Positions 16,742 through 28,406 of a stretch of DNA of 64,000 nucleotides are shown here, one piece after another. The stretch is from positions 22,672 to 86,671 of the forward strand of contig NZ_CANRPM010000005.1 of the NCBI RefSeq assembly GCF_947632445.1. Direction: 5' to 3'. Both the position numbers and the translations under genes were made by a program. The DNA comes from an uncultured Bacteroides sp. Lineage in GTDB: Bacteria > Bacteroidota > Bacteroidia > Bacteroidales > Bacteroidaceae. Under the pieces are notes generated by a model. It did not search any database. It was not told the DNA's origin and saw nothing but the letters and a program-made list of their open reading frames with translations. The number at the start of each line of letters is the position of its first letter. Position 1 is the first letter of the stretch.

Positions 16742-16937
16742 TATTCCTATCCAACAGCCAAACATTAGTATGTTTCACAACATGAAAGAAAGGGAGAGAC
16801 ATGTATTTAAACAAACGTTAACAATACTTGTATCTATTATGCAAACCGAATGCTCAAAAAGGAACCTTAAACGTCCAAAATTATATAATCATTTAAAAAA
16901 AACTTATGCAAAAGTATATTCCATACCGAATTGTTTT

Positions 16938-16945
16938 TAATTTTG
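16938..16945 (+). promoter_or_regulatory. -7 box of the ATP synthase operon
   Basis: TAATTTTG matches TAnnTTTG and lies 79 bp before the atpD start. No exact TTTG -33 box is seen at the usual distance. The 16742-17024 gap between the divergent operons holds nothing else I can identify. Confidence 0.5.
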
Positions 16946-17021
16946 CATGGCAAGCGAGAGAGATAAATGAATATTCAAGATATTTTCTTATTCTGGTAGA
17001 TAACTATTAATAAAGAACTAA

Positions 17022-18545
<1,524 letters not shown>

Positions 18546-18606
18546 CTTATAATCCGTCAGTAGTTCATTTTGCTGCCGACGATAAACCGAATATCAAACA
18601 ACGGCA

Positions 18607-18852
18607 ATGAAAAAATTACAGTTGACTATCGTATCACCGGAAAAAAGGCTCTTCCAAGGTGAAGTGAATCAAGTTACTCTACCAGGAGTCATGGGTTCTT
18701 TTACCATCTTGCCACAACATGCTCCTATTGTTTCTTCACTCACACGTGGAAAAATTCTGTATGTTACGGCAGACGGTACGTCACAAGACTTAGAAGTAAT
18801 GGGAGGATTCGTAGAAATGAATGACAATAACGTGTCCGTCTGCATTAATTAA
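18607..18852 (+). CDS. atpC: ATP synthase subunit epsilon, short form
   Basis: 81 aa, start MKKLQLTIVSPEKRLFQGEV. Only the N-terminal beta-sandwich domain is present (GSFTILPQHAPIVSSL). The helical C-terminal domain of longer epsilon subunits is missing, which is normal in this group. It links the F1 central stalk to the c-ring. It follows atpD by 61 bp. Confidence 0.93.
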   Translation: MKKLQLTIVSPEKRLFQGEVNQVTLPGVMGSFTILPQHAPIVSSLTRGKILYVTADGTSQDLEVMGGFVEMNDNNVSVCIN

Positions 18853-18896
18853 TAATTGATGAAGTACATTATATAATTGAAAAAACGAATGAGGAC

Positions 18897-19304
18897 GTGA
18901 GCAAGACAAAACGTAATTACCTGATCCAGACCGCGATATTAACCGTCTTAGTAGGAATAGTAGGAGGATGGATTTATTTTAATGCCAATCCACACCATTA
19001 TTTTAACGGCTATCCATTAATCCCCTCCTATTTCTTTTTATTCGGATGGTTAATAATCAACATTGTGGAATGGAGCCGTAAAAAGATGCCCGGCAGGTTA
19101 TTGCAAATATATATGTTGATCCGTGTAATGCGAATGCTTGCTTCATTCATTCTGATAGTACTTTATTGTGTGATAGCCCGCGAAGAAGCGCAAGCTTTTC
19201 TGCTGACATTCATTGCCAACTATTTGATATATCTAACGTATGATTCGTGGTTTTTCTACACTTTTGAAGTGAACAAGAAATCACAAAAAGAGAACAAACA
19301 ATGA
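18897..19304 (+). CDS. AtpI-like membrane protein of the ATP synthase operon
   Basis: 135 aa with four hydrophobic segments (about 10-28, 42-60, 75-95, 98-118). The start is GTG at 18897, preceded by GAGGAC. The only nearby upstream ATG (18889) runs into a stop. The position between the epsilon and a subunit genes, and the four-helix layout, suit the AtpI/ATP synthase protein I role in c-ring assembly, although sequence similarity is weak. The stop overlaps the atpB start by 4 bp. Confidence 0.7.
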   Translation: MSKTKRNYLIQTAILTVLVGIVGGWIYFNANPHHYFNGYPLIPSYFFLFGWLIINIVEWSRKKMPGRLLQIYMLIRVMRMLASFILIVLYCVIAREEAQAFLLTFIANYLIYLTYDSWFFYTFEVNKKSQKENKQ

Positions 19305-20416
19305 AACGATTGTGTAAAATATGGACCGGATTGTATGTCATGGCAGCATTATTGCTCCTATGTCCTGTTTCCGTTTGGTCTGCTGAATCTTCCTCAGAAC
19401 CGGCTGAAGAAAAAGTCGATATCAGGGAAATAGTATTCGGCCATATCGGTGACTCATACGAATGGCACATTACATCATGGGGAGATACACATTTCACCAT
19501 TCCTCTACCGGTAATCGTGTACAGCCGGACAAGCGGATGGCACGTATTCTCTTCAACACGTTTAGAGGAAAATGAAGGCAGCTATGAGGGATTATCCATA
19601 GCCCCTGCCGGCAGTCCCTATGAAGGGAAGCTGATAGAACATGATGCTGCCGGTAATGAAATCCGACCTTTCGACATTTCAATTACCAAAGTTGTCTTGG
19701 CGTTACTAATCAACAGTGTACTGCTGACGCTCATTATCCTTTATGTAGCCCGCTGGTATAAGAGACACTCCAAAGACAGTACAGCTCCCGGAGGATTTGT
19801 TGGAATGATGGAAATGCTCATTATGATGGTCAATGATGATGTCATCAAAAGTTGTGTAGGGCCCAAATACAAGAAATTTGCTCCTTATCTTTTGACCGCT
19901 TTCTTCTTCATTTTCATCAACAATCTGATGGGATTGATACCCTTCTTCCCCGGCGGTGCCAATGTAACAGGAAACATTGCTATTACTATGGCATTGGCTA
20001 TCTGTACATTTATAGCAGTCAATCTGTTCGGAACCAAAACCTATTGGAAGGATATTTTCTGGCCAGACGTTCCATGGTGGCTGAAGGTGCCGGTACCGAT
20101 GATGCCGTTTATCGAATTCTTTGGCATTCTCACCAAACCGTTCGCCCTGATGATCCGTCTTTTTGCCAATATGTTGGCCGGACACGTAGCAATGCTGGTA
20201 CTGACATGTTTGGTCTTCATTTCTGCCAGCATGGGGCCTGCATTGAACGGGACATTGACTTTTACCTCCGTTCTATTCAATCTGTTCATGAACGCCCTCG
20301 AACTGCTGGTAGCCTTTATACAAGCCTATGTATTTACCCTGCTTTCAGCGGTATTCATCGGATTGGCCCAAGAAGATCATTCCCATAAAGAAGCTAAAAC
20401 AATAGAAAACAATTAA
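19301..20416 (+). CDS. atpB: ATP synthase subunit a
   Basis: 371 aa, longer than the usual ~250-270 because of an N-terminal signal-like segment (1-27) and a periplasmic extension of about 100 residues before the membrane helices. The essential arginine lies in LMIRLFANMLAGH, and later helices contain NALELLVAFIQAYVFTLL. It forms the ion half-channels against the c-ring. It overlaps the preceding gene by 4 bp (ATGA). Confidence 0.95.
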   Translation: MKRLCKIWTGLYVMAALLLLCPVSVWSAESSSEPAEEKVDIREIVFGHIGDSYEWHITSWGDTHFTIPLPVIVYSRTSGWHVFSSTRLEENEGSYEGLSIAPAGSPYEGKLIEHDAAGNEIRPFDISITKVVLALLINSVLLTLIILYVARWYKRHSKDSTAPGGFVGMMEMLIMMVNDDVIKSCVGPKYKKFAPYLLTAFFFIFINNLMGLIPFFPGGANVTGNIAITMALAICTFIAVNLFGTKTYWKDIFWPDVPWWLKVPVPMMPFIEFFGILTKPFALMIRLFANMLAGHVAMLVLTCLVFISASMGPALNGTLTFTSVLFNLFMNALELLVAFIQAYVFTLLSAVFIGLAQEDHSHKEAKTIENN

Positions 20417-20439
20417 TAAAACAACCCTTTAAAAATTAG

Positions 20440-20703
<264 letters not shown>

Positions 20704-20794
20704 TTTGTAAAACTTCCAATTTGTAAATGTACGGTCGCTTTCTACATTGGCAGAAACGACCGGACATTACCGATTGACAAATAAACGAATACTT

Positions 20795-21301
20795 ATGTCA
20801 TTGTTATTACCCGACAGTGGTCTGCTGTTTTGGATGGCCTTATCCTTTGGCATCGTCTTCATCATCCTGGCAAAATACGGTTTTCCTGTTATTACCCGAA
20901 TGGTAGAAGAACGAAAAGCTTATATCGACAAGTCCATGAAGGTAGCCCAGGAAGCCAATGCCCAACTTGCCCATTTGAAAGAAGAAAGCGAAGCATTGAT
21001 AGCTTCAGCCAACAAGGAGCAGGGACGCATCTTGCGGGAAGCGATGCAGGAACGTGATAAGATTATCGCCGACGCACGCAAACAAGCAGATACCGCAGCC
21101 CAAAAAGAATTGGACGAAGTGCGCAGGCAGATTCAACAGGAAAAGGAAGAAGCTATTCGCGACATCCGTCGTCAAGTGGCAGTTCTTTCAGTGGACATTG
21201 CCGAGAAAGTGCTTCGAAAGGAATTGGACGAAAAGCACGAACAAATGGACATGATAGAACGCATGCTTGACGAGATGCTGACTACGCCCAAAAAGAACTA
21301 A
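20795..21301 (+). CDS. atpF: ATP synthase subunit b
   Basis: 168 aa from ATG 20795 ([16 protein letters not shown]). An upstream in-frame start at 20747 would add 16 polar residues ahead of the membrane anchor. A single N-terminal membrane helix is followed by a long charged coiled coil (about 35-160), the peripheral stalk. Confidence 0.93.
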   Translation: MSLLLPDSGLLFWMALSFGIVFIILAKYGFPVITRMVEERKAYIDKSMKVAQEANAQLAHLKEESEALIASANKEQGRILREAMQERDKIIADARKQADTAAQKELDEVRRQIQQEKEEAIRDIRRQVAVLSVDIAEKVLRKELDEKHEQMDMIERMLDEMLTTPKKN

Positions 21302-21322
21302 CGAGATAGACAAAAGGAAAAG

Positions 21323-21883
21323 ATGGATATAGGAATTGTTTCAATGCGATATGCCAAAGCCCTGATTGATTATGCCTACAACAGTGGTAAGGAAGATGTA
21401 ATGTACCGGGAATTCAGTACATTGACACGTAGTCTGGAAGCACATTCCGAACTACGCGAATCATTACTGAACCCCATTCTCTCTACCGAAGATAAATTCA
21501 CGCTTATCTGTACAGCCGCTTGTGGCGACCAGCCGGCAAGCGAAGAATTCAAACGCTCTATCGCACTGATACAGAAGAACAGGCGTGAAGGAATGCTTCA
21601 ATATATCGGCCTGTCATTTCAGAAGCTATATCGCCAAAGGAAACATATCGGTACCGCCAAACTGACAACAGCCATTCCGGTCAGTCAGGCAGTGGAAGAA
21701 CGTATCCGCCAGGCTGCTTCTTCCATGCTGCATGCCCGCATGGAATTGCAAACAGAAGTAAATCCCGCCATAGAAGGAGGATTTATCTTCGACATCAACG
21801 ATTTTCGTTTGGATGCCAGCATCGCAACCCAGATCAAGAAAGTGAAACAACAATTCATTGAAAAGAACCGCAGAATTGTATAA
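21323..21883 (+). CDS. atpH: ATP synthase subunit delta
   Basis: 186 aa, start MDIGIVSMRYAKALIDYA, the typical OSCP/delta N-terminus. The C-terminal NPAIEGGFIFDINDFRLDAS region is also conserved. It joins the peripheral stalk to the top of F1. It follows atpF by 21 bp. Confidence 0.94.
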   Translation: MDIGIVSMRYAKALIDYAYNSGKEDVMYREFSTLTRSLEAHSELRESLLNPILSTEDKFTLICTAACGDQPASEEFKRSIALIQKNRREGMLQYIGLSFQKLYRQRKHIGTAKLTTAIPVSQAVEERIRQAASSMLHARMELQTEVNPAIEGGFIFDINDFRLDASIATQIKKVKQQFIEKNRRIV

Positions 21884-21922
21884 CAATCCGGTTTGGAGAC
21901 AAGATTGTGGGATTCACTATTC

Positions 21923-21962
21923 ATTAGGAAAGTAAAATGTAATTTATTAGGAAAGTAAAATG
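21923..21962 (+). repeat. duplicated ribosome-binding/start segment before atpA
   Basis: ATTAGGAAAGTAAAATG occurs twice, at 21923-21939 and 21946-21962. The second copy supplies the atpA start (21960). The first ATG is followed at once by TAA, giving a minimal start-stop unit 20 bp ahead of the real start. Confidence 0.9.
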
Positions 21963-23546
21963 ATCTCAGAAAACATAAAAGTAAGCGAAGTTTCCGACGT
22001 CTTACGCAAGCAACTGGAAGGTATTGATACCCGCGTCCAATTAGACGAAATAGGTACCGTACTTCAGGTGAGTGATGGTGTTGCCCGTATATACGGGTTG
22101 CGTAACGCAGAGGCAAACGAACTGCTGGAATTTGAAAATGGCATTAAAGCCATTGTGATGAACCTGGAGGAAGACAATGTGGGTGCCGTATTGCTGGGGC
22201 CAACCGACCGAATCAAGGAAGGATTCACTGTAAAGCGTACCAAACGTATTGCCTCCATCATGGTGGGTGAAAGCATGCTGGGACGTGTTATCGACCCATT
22301 GGGCGCTCCTCTCGATGGCAAAGGACTGATAGGTGGTGAACTATGTGAGATGCCGCTGGAACGTAAAGCTCCCGGTGTCATTTTCCGCCAACCGGTTAAC
22401 CAGCCGTTACAAACAGGATTGAAAGCTGTGGATGCCATGATTCCCATCGGACGAGGACAACGTGAGTTGATTATCGGTGACCGCCAGACCGGTAAAACAG
22501 CTATTGCCATTGATACCATTATCAATCAACGCTCCAATTACGAAGCGGGCGATCCGGTCTACTGCATCTATGTAGCTATCGGCCAAAAGGGTTCTACCGT
22601 CGCCACGATTGTCAACACCCTGCGCCAATATGGAGCGATGGATTATACCATTGTCGTAGCGGCGACAGCCGGTGACCCGGCCGCCCTGCAATACTATGCT
22701 CCTTTTGCAGGTGCTGCTATCGGCGAATATTTCCGCGATACCGGCCGTCATGCACTGGTTGTTTATGACGACCTGTCCAAACAGGCAGTAGCCTATCGCG
22801 AAGTTTCCCTGATTCTGCGTCGTCCGTCAGGACGTGAAGCCTATCCGGGTGATATTTTCTACCTGCACTCCCGTCTGCTGGAACGCGCGGCAAAGATTAT
22901 CAACCAGCCCGAAGTGGCTGCCCGGATGAACGACCTGCCGGACAGCCTGAAAGGTAAAGTCAAAGGCGGAGGTTCGTTGACGGCACTCCCCCTCATTGAA
23001 ACGCAGGCAGGTGACGTATCGGCCTATATCCCGACCAACGTAATCTCCATTACCGACGGTCAGATATTCCTTGACAGCAACCTTTTCAACCAAGGCAACC
23101 GTCCGGCTATTGATGTAGGTATCTCTGTCAGCCGTGTAGGTGGTAATGCCCAAATCAAGGCCATGAAGAAAGTGGCCGGTACGTTGAAAATAGACCAGGC
23201 TCAGTATCGCGAACTGGAAGCCTTCTCCAAGTTCAGCGGCGACATGGATCCCGTTACTGCCCTCACCATTGACAAGGGACAGAAGAATACGCGCCTACTC
23301 GTGCAGCCACAATATTGTCCGATGCCGGTAGAAAAGCAAGTCGCCATTCTCTATTGCGGAACGCATGGATTGCTGAAGAACGTCCCGCTGGCCAAAGTCA
23401 ACGACTTTGAACGCAGTTTCCTCGATACACTCGAAATGAGCCACCGGGAAGATGTGCTCGATGTGCTGAAGAAAGGTGTTATTGATGACGATGTATGCAA
23501 AAAGCTGGAAGAAACGGCCGAAAGGGTCGCCAGACAATTCTTATAA
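21960..23546 (+). CDS. atpA: ATP synthase subunit alpha
   Basis: 528 aa. Walker A GDRQTGKT is at residues 173-180. The C-terminal half has the alpha-type [19 protein letters not shown] segment. It is the non-catalytic nucleotide-binding subunit of F1. The gene is preceded by a duplicated start region. Length is slightly above the usual 500-513. Confidence 0.97.
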   Translation: MISENIKVSEVSDVLRKQLEGIDTRVQLDEIGTVLQVSDGVARIYGLRNAEANELLEFENGIKAIVMNLEEDNVGAVLLGPTDRIKEGFTVKRTKRIASIMVGESMLGRVIDPLGAPLDGKGLIGGELCEMPLERKAPGVIFRQPVNQPLQTGLKAVDAMIPIGRGQRELIIGDRQTGKTAIAIDTIINQRSNYEAGDPVYCIYVAIGQKGSTVATIVNTLRQYGAMDYTIVVAATAGDPAALQYYAPFAGAAIGEYFRDTGRHALVVYDDLSKQAVAYREVSLILRRPSGREAYPGDIFYLHSRLLERAAKIINQPEVAARMNDLPDSLKGKVKGGGSLTALPLIETQAGDVSAYIPTNVISITDGQIFLDSNLFNQGNRPAIDVGISVSRVGGNAQIKAMKKVAGTLKIDQAQYRELEAFSKFSGDMDPVTALTIDKGQKNTRLLVQPQYCPMPVEKQVAILYCGTHGLLKNVPLAKVNDFERSFLDTLEMSHREDVLDVLKKGVIDDDVCKKLEETAERVARQFL

Positions 23547-23639
23547 ACAAACGGATTTCAGGCTATATCGGTACGAGGTCGACAAAACCTTGTACCGATT
23601 GCCCCAAATACCGGATATATCACTCATAATCGAACAGAC

Positions 23640-24533
23640 ATGGCATCACTCAAAGAAGTAAAAAACAGAATTAATTCCGTAAAGAGTACTCGACAGATTA
23701 CTTCAGCCATGAAAATGGTCGCTTCTGCCAAACTTCACAAAGCACAGGGACAGATTGAAAACATGTACCCCTATCAGCAGAAGCTGAATGAGATTCTGAC
23801 GAACTTTTTAGGCACTGACATCCGGGTCGAATCTCCCTACATCGAGGTACGTCCCGTAACGAAAGTTGCTATCGTCGCCTTCTCGTCCAACAGTTCATTG
23901 TGCGGTGCTTTCAATTCCAACGTGGTGAAAAGGCTCGAACACGCGCTGGAAGAATACAGCACGCTCGGCAAGGATAATATTCTCCTTTATCCCATAGGCA
24001 AAAAGGTGGAAGAGGCTGTCAGGAAGTTAGGATATACTTCTCAAGGAACATATCAGTCTATGGCCGATAAGCCTTGCTATACCGAGGCCTATCAACTGGC
24101 CGAACAGCTGATGGCATTGTATGCCGAAAAAGCGATAGACCGCGTCATACTGATCTATCACCATTTCAAATCCATGGGTTCGCAAGTGCTTCAGCAAGAA
24201 GACTTTCTCCCTCTTAATCTGGAACAAATGGCCATGCAAACGGCAACGCATCCCGACAAGAAAGAAACGGTTGTTTACAACAACGACTACATTGTGGAGC
24301 CGTCGGTCGGCGAATTGATAGCCGAACTGATTCCCAAAGTACTCTGTCAGAAGATATTCACGGTGCTTCAGGATTCCAATGCTTCCGAACACGCCGCACG
24401 CATGCTGGCCATGCAGGCTGCGACCGACAATGCCAACGAACTCATCCAGGACCTGACGCTGCAATACAACAAAACCCGGCAACAAACCATTACCAACGAA
24501 CTGCTCGACATCATCGGCGGCAGCCTGAGGTAA
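23640..24533 (+). CDS. atpG: ATP synthase subunit gamma
   Basis: 297 aa, start MASLKEVKNRINSVKSTRQI, the conserved gamma N-terminal helix. The C-terminal helix ends RQQTITNELLDIIGGS. It forms the rotating central stalk. Last gene of the operon, 93 bp after atpA. Confidence 0.96.
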   Translation: MASLKEVKNRINSVKSTRQITSAMKMVASAKLHKAQGQIENMYPYQQKLNEILTNFLGTDIRVESPYIEVRPVTKVAIVAFSSNSSLCGAFNSNVVKRLEHALEEYSTLGKDNILLYPIGKKVEEAVRKLGYTSQGTYQSMADKPCYTEAYQLAEQLMALYAEKAIDRVILIYHHFKSMGSQVLQQEDFLPLNLEQMAMQTATHPDKKETVVYNNDYIVEPSVGELIAELIPKVLCQKIFTVLQDSNASEHAARMLAMQAATDNANELIQDLTLQYNKTRQQTITNELLDIIGGSLR

Positions 24534-24592
24534 AAAAATACTAATAAACCCCGAAAGACAAGCTACTTATAGGAAAATAGCTTATCTTTGCC

Positions 24593-24600
24593 ATCGTATT
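24593..24600 (+). promoter_or_regulatory. -7 box upstream of the DUF1573 gene
   Basis: TATCTTTG matches TAnnTTTG, 20 bp before the start codon. AAGCTA...TAGCTT around it forms a small stem. No clear -33 box. Confidence 0.45.
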
Positions 24601-24620
24601 AACTGAAAACGTGTAATAAA

Positions 24621-25013
24621 ATGAAAAGAGTATTTTTGTATATGATGTTTGCCTTGTTGGGTATGGGTTACGCTATGGCACAGGCTGAAATCAAGTTTGA
24701 TAAAACCACTGCCAACCTCGGCACATTCCCCGAAGAAAAGCCCGTAGTGAGCTGTGTCTTTTCTTTCACGAACATTGGCGACGCGCCGCTGGTCATTCAT
24801 CAGGCGGTAGCATCCTGCGGATGCACAGTCCCCGAATACACGCAAGAACCTGTATTACCGGGAAAGAAAGGAACAATCAAGGTAACATATGACGGAACGG
24901 GCAAGTATCCCGGCCATTTCAAGAAGTCCATTACACTGCGTACAAATGCCAAGACGGAAATGATGCGTCTGTTCATCGAAGGAGACATGACCCCGAAAGG
25001 CGAAAAAAAATAA
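24621..25013 (+). CDS. DUF1573 domain exported protein
   Basis: 130 aa with a signal peptide (1-20, ending YAMAQA) and one Ig-like DUF1573 domain. The family hallmarks are present: FDKTTANLGTF, FSFTNIGDAPLVI and the cysteine motif ASCGCTVPEY. It is probably periplasmic. The function of the family is not established. It has its own promoter and is followed by a terminator at 25041. Confidence 0.88.
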   Translation: MKRVFLYMMFALLGMGYAMAQAEIKFDKTTANLGTFPEEKPVVSCVFSFTNIGDAPLVIHQAVASCGCTVPEYTQEPVLPGKKGTIKVTYDGTGKYPGHFKKSITLRTNAKTEMMRLFIEGDMTPKGEKK

Positions 25014-25040
25014 GGAATAAACTTACCAAATCATAACCGA

Positions 25041-25076
25041 AAAGGATGCCTGACACAGCGACGGCATCCTTTTTCT
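25041..25076 (+). terminator. Rho-independent terminator after the DUF1573 gene
   Basis: GGATGCC (25044-25050) and GGCATCC (25063-25069) form a 7-bp stem, extended by flanking A/T pairs, with a 12-nt loop. The stem is followed by TTTTTCTTTT. Confidence 0.85.
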
Positions 25077-25141
25077 TTTCCTGCCGTTTCCCTTCCTCGC
25101 CAATCTTGTCGGAAAAACACCGTCTGCAGGAAGCCCCCTTA

Positions 25142-25256
25142 ACGAAGCGCTTTCTGACACTCTCACGAAGCACTTCCTCAGCCCCTCACGAAGCACTGTG
25201 TTAAACCCTGAGAAAGCACTGTGTCAGATGTCCACGAAGCACTTCGTCGATTCCCC
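25142..25256. repeat. 23-bp tandem repeat array, five units
   Basis: Five units of exactly 23 bp start at 25142, 25165, 25188, 25211 and 25234. Each begins ACGAAGCRCT or AGAAAGCACT and then diverges. The decamer GCACTGTGTC is at 25216-25225, with a variant at 25193. The rest of the 25080-25450 gap shows nothing further. Confidence 0.85.
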
Positions 25257-25450
25257 ATCTCCAGATACATTCCTTCCGCTCGGTTTGCCGGCAAATGAAT
25301 TACCTTCGTACTGTCTTCAGACCTCTCTTTCTACATTTAGGGCACAGATAATTTTGACACTTCCCGTTTTTTTGTTTTCTTTGACCTCCAAATAAGAAGT
25401 ATATAGACAGCCTATTATTAATTCTAAAAAACAATATCAAACATTCTGCT

Positions 25451-27445
25451 ATGAAACAGGAAGAAGAACAAGTGACCGGTTTGCCGGAAAACGCATTCCG
25501 GGAACTGAAACCGGGCGAAACGTACAACCCGCTGATGAGTCCGGGCAAGAACTATCCCGAAGTAAACGTGTGGTCAGTGTTGTGGGGCATCTGCATGGCT
25601 GTCCTCTTTTCGGCCGCCGCAGCTTATCTGGGCCTGAAAGTGGGTCAGGTGTTCGAAGCTGCCATTCCCATTGCCATCATCGCCGTCGGCGTATCGAGTG
25701 CCGCCAAACGCAAGCATGCCTTGGGTGAAAATGTCATTATCCAGTCTATCGGAGCCAGTTCGGGCGTCATTGTGGCCGGAGCCATCTTTACCCTACCCGC
25801 TCTTTATATCTTGCAGGAAAGCTATCCGAAGGAAGTGACTGTCACCTTTGCCCAAGTATTCATCAGCTCACTGCTGGGAGGTGTACTGGGCATCCTATTC
25901 CTCATTCCCTTCCGTAAATACTTTGTCAGTGACATGCACGGCAAGTATCCTTTCCCCGAAGCAACGGCTACCACACAGGTGCTCGTATCGGGCGAAAAGG
26001 GTGGCAGCCAGGCCAAGCCACTGCTGGCAGCCGGTCTGATAGGCGGTCTGTACGACTTCATCGTGGCTACTTTCGGTTGGTGGAACGAGAACTTCACCAC
26101 CCGTTTCTGCTCGTGGGGCGAGATGCTGGCCGAAAAGACCAAATTAGTGTTCAAGGTGAACGTCGGCGCTGCTGTGTTGGGCTTGGGCTATATAGTCGGC
26201 CTGAAGTATGCCGCTATTATCTGCTTCGGTTCGCTGGCCGTGTGGTGGATCATCATCCCCGGCATGTCACTGTTCTGGGGCGACGTCGTACTGAACCAAT
26301 GGAACCCCGAAATCACCCAGACCGTAGGCCAAATGTCACCCGAACAGATATTTACCTACTATGCCAAAAGTATCGGCATCGGCGGTATCGCTATGGCCGG
26401 CATCATCGGTATCATCAAATCATGGGGCATCATCAAGAGTGCGGTGGGACTGGCAGCCAAGGAAATGGGGGGCAAGTCGAAAGTTGATGCCAACGTCATC
26501 CGCACCCGCCGCGACCTCTCGATGAAGTTTATTGCCATCGGCTCCCTCATCACGCTGGCGCTGGTGTTCCTCTTCTTCTACCTCGACGTGATGCAGGGTA
26601 ACCTGTTGCACACTGTCGTAGCTATCCTGCTCGTGGCAGGCATCGCTTTCCTATTCACCACCGTAGCGGCCAATGCCATTGCCATCGTGGGTACCAACCC
26701 CGTTTCGGGCATGACATTGATGACGCTCATTCTGGCTTCGGTAGTCATGGTAGCCGTCGGTCTGAAAGGTCCCGGCGGTATGGTAGCTGCCTTAGTCATG
26801 GGCGGCGTGGTCTGCACGGCCCTGTCTATGGCAGGGGGCTTCATCACCGACCTGAAGATAGGTTATTGGTTGGGAACGACTCCTTTCAAGCAGGAAGCGT
26901 GGAAGTTCCTGGGTACCCTTGTTTCGGCAGCCACCGTAGGCGGAGTAATGATTATTCTGAACAAGACCTACGGCTTCACCAGCGGACAGCTGGCCGCCCC
27001 GCAGGCTAACGCCATGGCTGCCGTCATCGAACCGCTGATGAACGGTGTAGCCGCTCCTTGGCTGCTCTACGGCATCGGCGCCATACTGGCCATCGTACTC
27101 ACACTGCTCAAAGTGCCCGCGCTGGCCTTCGCCTTAGGCATGTTCATCCCACTCGAACTGAACACTCCGTTGCTCGTAGGCGGTGCTATCAACTGGTATG
27201 TGACAACCCGCAGCAAGGATGCCAAAATCAATGCCGAACGCGGTGAAAAAGGTACGTTGCTGGCCTCCGGTTTCATTGCCGGCGGTGCACTGATGGGTGT
27301 AGTCAGCGCAGGCATGCGCTTCGGTGGTGTCAACTTAGTCAACGAGACTTGGATTGCCAACGCATGGTCACAGATTATAGCACTCGCAGCTTACGCCATC
27401 TTGATATTCTATTTCATCAAAGCATCCATGAAAATCAAATCATAA
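25451..27445 (+). CDS. OPT family oligopeptide transporter
   Basis: 664 aa inner-membrane protein with about 15-16 hydrophobic segments. An N-terminal LPENAFRELKPGETYNPLMS precedes the first helix, and PGGMVAALVMGGVVCTALSM and YPFPEATATTQVL fit the bacterial OPT/EspB-type branch. The family imports small peptides or metal chelates with protons. It is followed at 15 bp by the esterase gene, so they may be co-transcribed. Confidence 0.9.
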   Translation: MKQEEEQVTGLPENAFRELKPGETYNPLMSPGKNYPEVNVWSVLWGICMAVLFSAAAAYLGLKVGQVFEAAIPIAIIAVGVSSAAKRKHALGENVIIQSIGASSGVIVAGAIFTLPALYILQESYPKEVTVTFAQVFISSLLGGVLGILFLIPFRKYFVSDMHGKYPFPEATATTQVLVSGEKGGSQAKPLLAAGLIGGLYDFIVATFGWWNENFTTRFCSWGEMLAEKTKLVFKVNVGAAVLGLGYIVGLKYAAIICFGSLAVWWIIIPGMSLFWGDVVLNQWNPEITQTVGQMSPEQIFTYYAKSIGIGGIAMAGIIGIIKSWGIIKSAVGLAAKEMGGKSKVDANVIRTRRDLSMKFIAIGSLITLALVFLFFYLDVMQGNLLHTVVAILLVAGIAFLFTTVAANAIAIVGTNPVSGMTLMTLILASVVMVAVGLKGPGGMVAALVMGGVVCTALSMAGGFITDLKIGYWLGTTPFKQEAWKFLGTLVSAATVGGVMIILNKTYGFTSGQLAAPQANAMAAVIEPLMNGVAAPWLLYGIGAILAIVLTLLKVPALAFALGMFIPLELNTPLLVGGAINWYVTTRSKDAKINAERGEKGTLLASGFIAGGALMGVVSAGMRFGGVNLVNETWIANAWSQIIALAAYAILIFYFIKASMKIKS

Positions 27446-27459
27446 ATCCCTGAAAGCTT

Positions 27460-28323
27460 ATGAAAACAATATTTTTTTCAATCTTATTATCTGTTGCAAC
27501 GATGTTATCTGCACAAAATACGTTTGAACTTCCGCTCTGGCCGAACGGAGCGCCCAATAGCAACGGATTGGCCGGAACAGAAGAAGACCTCGAAGGGGGC
27601 CGGGTGGCCAATGTAATCACTCCCTCCATTACGGTCTATAAGGCCAACAGGCCCAACGGAACAGCCATTATCATGTGTCCCGGTGGCGGATATGCCCGTC
27701 TGGCTATGAACCACGAAGGGCATGACATGGCTCCCTGGTTCAATGCCCAAGGCATCACCTACATTGTACTGAAATACCGTATGCCCAACAGTCATTATGA
27801 AGTACCGTTGAGCGACGCCGAACAGGCCATCCGCCTTGTCCGCCAACATGCGAAGGAATGGAATATCTGTCCGAACCGTATCGGCATCATGGGTGCTTCG
27901 GCCGGCGGCCATTTGGCTGCTTCGTTGGCTACCCTCTACAGCAGTGACGAAACCCGCCCGGACTTTCAGGTATTGTTTTATCCGGTTATCTCGATGGTGC
28001 CGGGTGTGACGCATGGCGGTTCACGAGAGAACTTACTGGGCAACCAGCCTTCCCAAGAACTGGAAGAGAAGTACACTCTGGAAAAACAAGTGAATGACCG
28101 CACACCCCAAGCTTTCATCATGCTCTCGGCTGACGATGGAGCCGTGCCTCCCGCTAATGGCATTCATTACTTTGAAGCCTTGCTCCAACATCAGGTTCCG
28201 GCTACATTGCATGTCTATCCCACCGGCGGTCACGGCTGGGGATTCCGCGACGCTTTCACTTACAAACGCCAGTGGACAGGCGAACTGGAAAAATGGCTGC
28301 GAGAAGGACTTAAATTCGAATGA
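27460..28323 (+). CDS. exported alpha/beta hydrolase, esterase (BD-FAE type)
   Basis: 287 aa with a signal peptide (1-19, ending MLSAQ). The oxyanion region CPGGGYARLA, nucleophile GASAGG, acid SADDGAVPP and histidine GGHGWGF form a complete serine hydrolase triad. It resembles the acetyl-xylan/feruloyl esterases of Bacteroidales, so it may deacylate plant glycans. The substrate is inferred. It ends 83 bp before the convergent dnaB gene. Confidence 0.85.
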   Translation: MKTIFFSILLSVATMLSAQNTFELPLWPNGAPNSNGLAGTEEDLEGGRVANVITPSITVYKANRPNGTAIIMCPGGGYARLAMNHEGHDMAPWFNAQGITYIVLKYRMPNSHYEVPLSDAEQAIRLVRQHAKEWNICPNRIGIMGASAGGHLAASLATLYSSDETRPDFQVLFYPVISMVPGVTHGGSRENLLGNQPSQELEEKYTLEKQVNDRTPQAFIMLSADDGAVPPANGIHYFEALLQHQVPATLHVYPTGGHGWGFRDAFTYKRQWTGELEKWLREGLKFE

Positions 28324-28374
28324 TGACGAAACAATCGATCCTTAACTGTTGCTGAAGGCAGCCTTTCCATTTCT

Positions 28375-28403
28375 GACAGCCGGTGCTCAAGAGCCCGGCT
28401 GTC
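28375..28403. terminator. hairpin between convergent esterase and dnaB genes
   Basis: GACAGCCGG (28375-28383) and CCGGCTGTC (28395-28403) pair perfectly over 9 bp with an 11-nt loop. The hairpin lies just past the dnaB stop. There is no strong T tract, so it is a probable bidirectional transcription barrier. Confidence 0.55.
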
Positions 28404-28406
28404 CTG

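Noticed and set aside
25142..25256. Possible CRISPR array
   Set aside because: The 23-bp units follow each other directly with no spacers, and no cas gene is near. The same applies to the arrays at 7274 and 43553.
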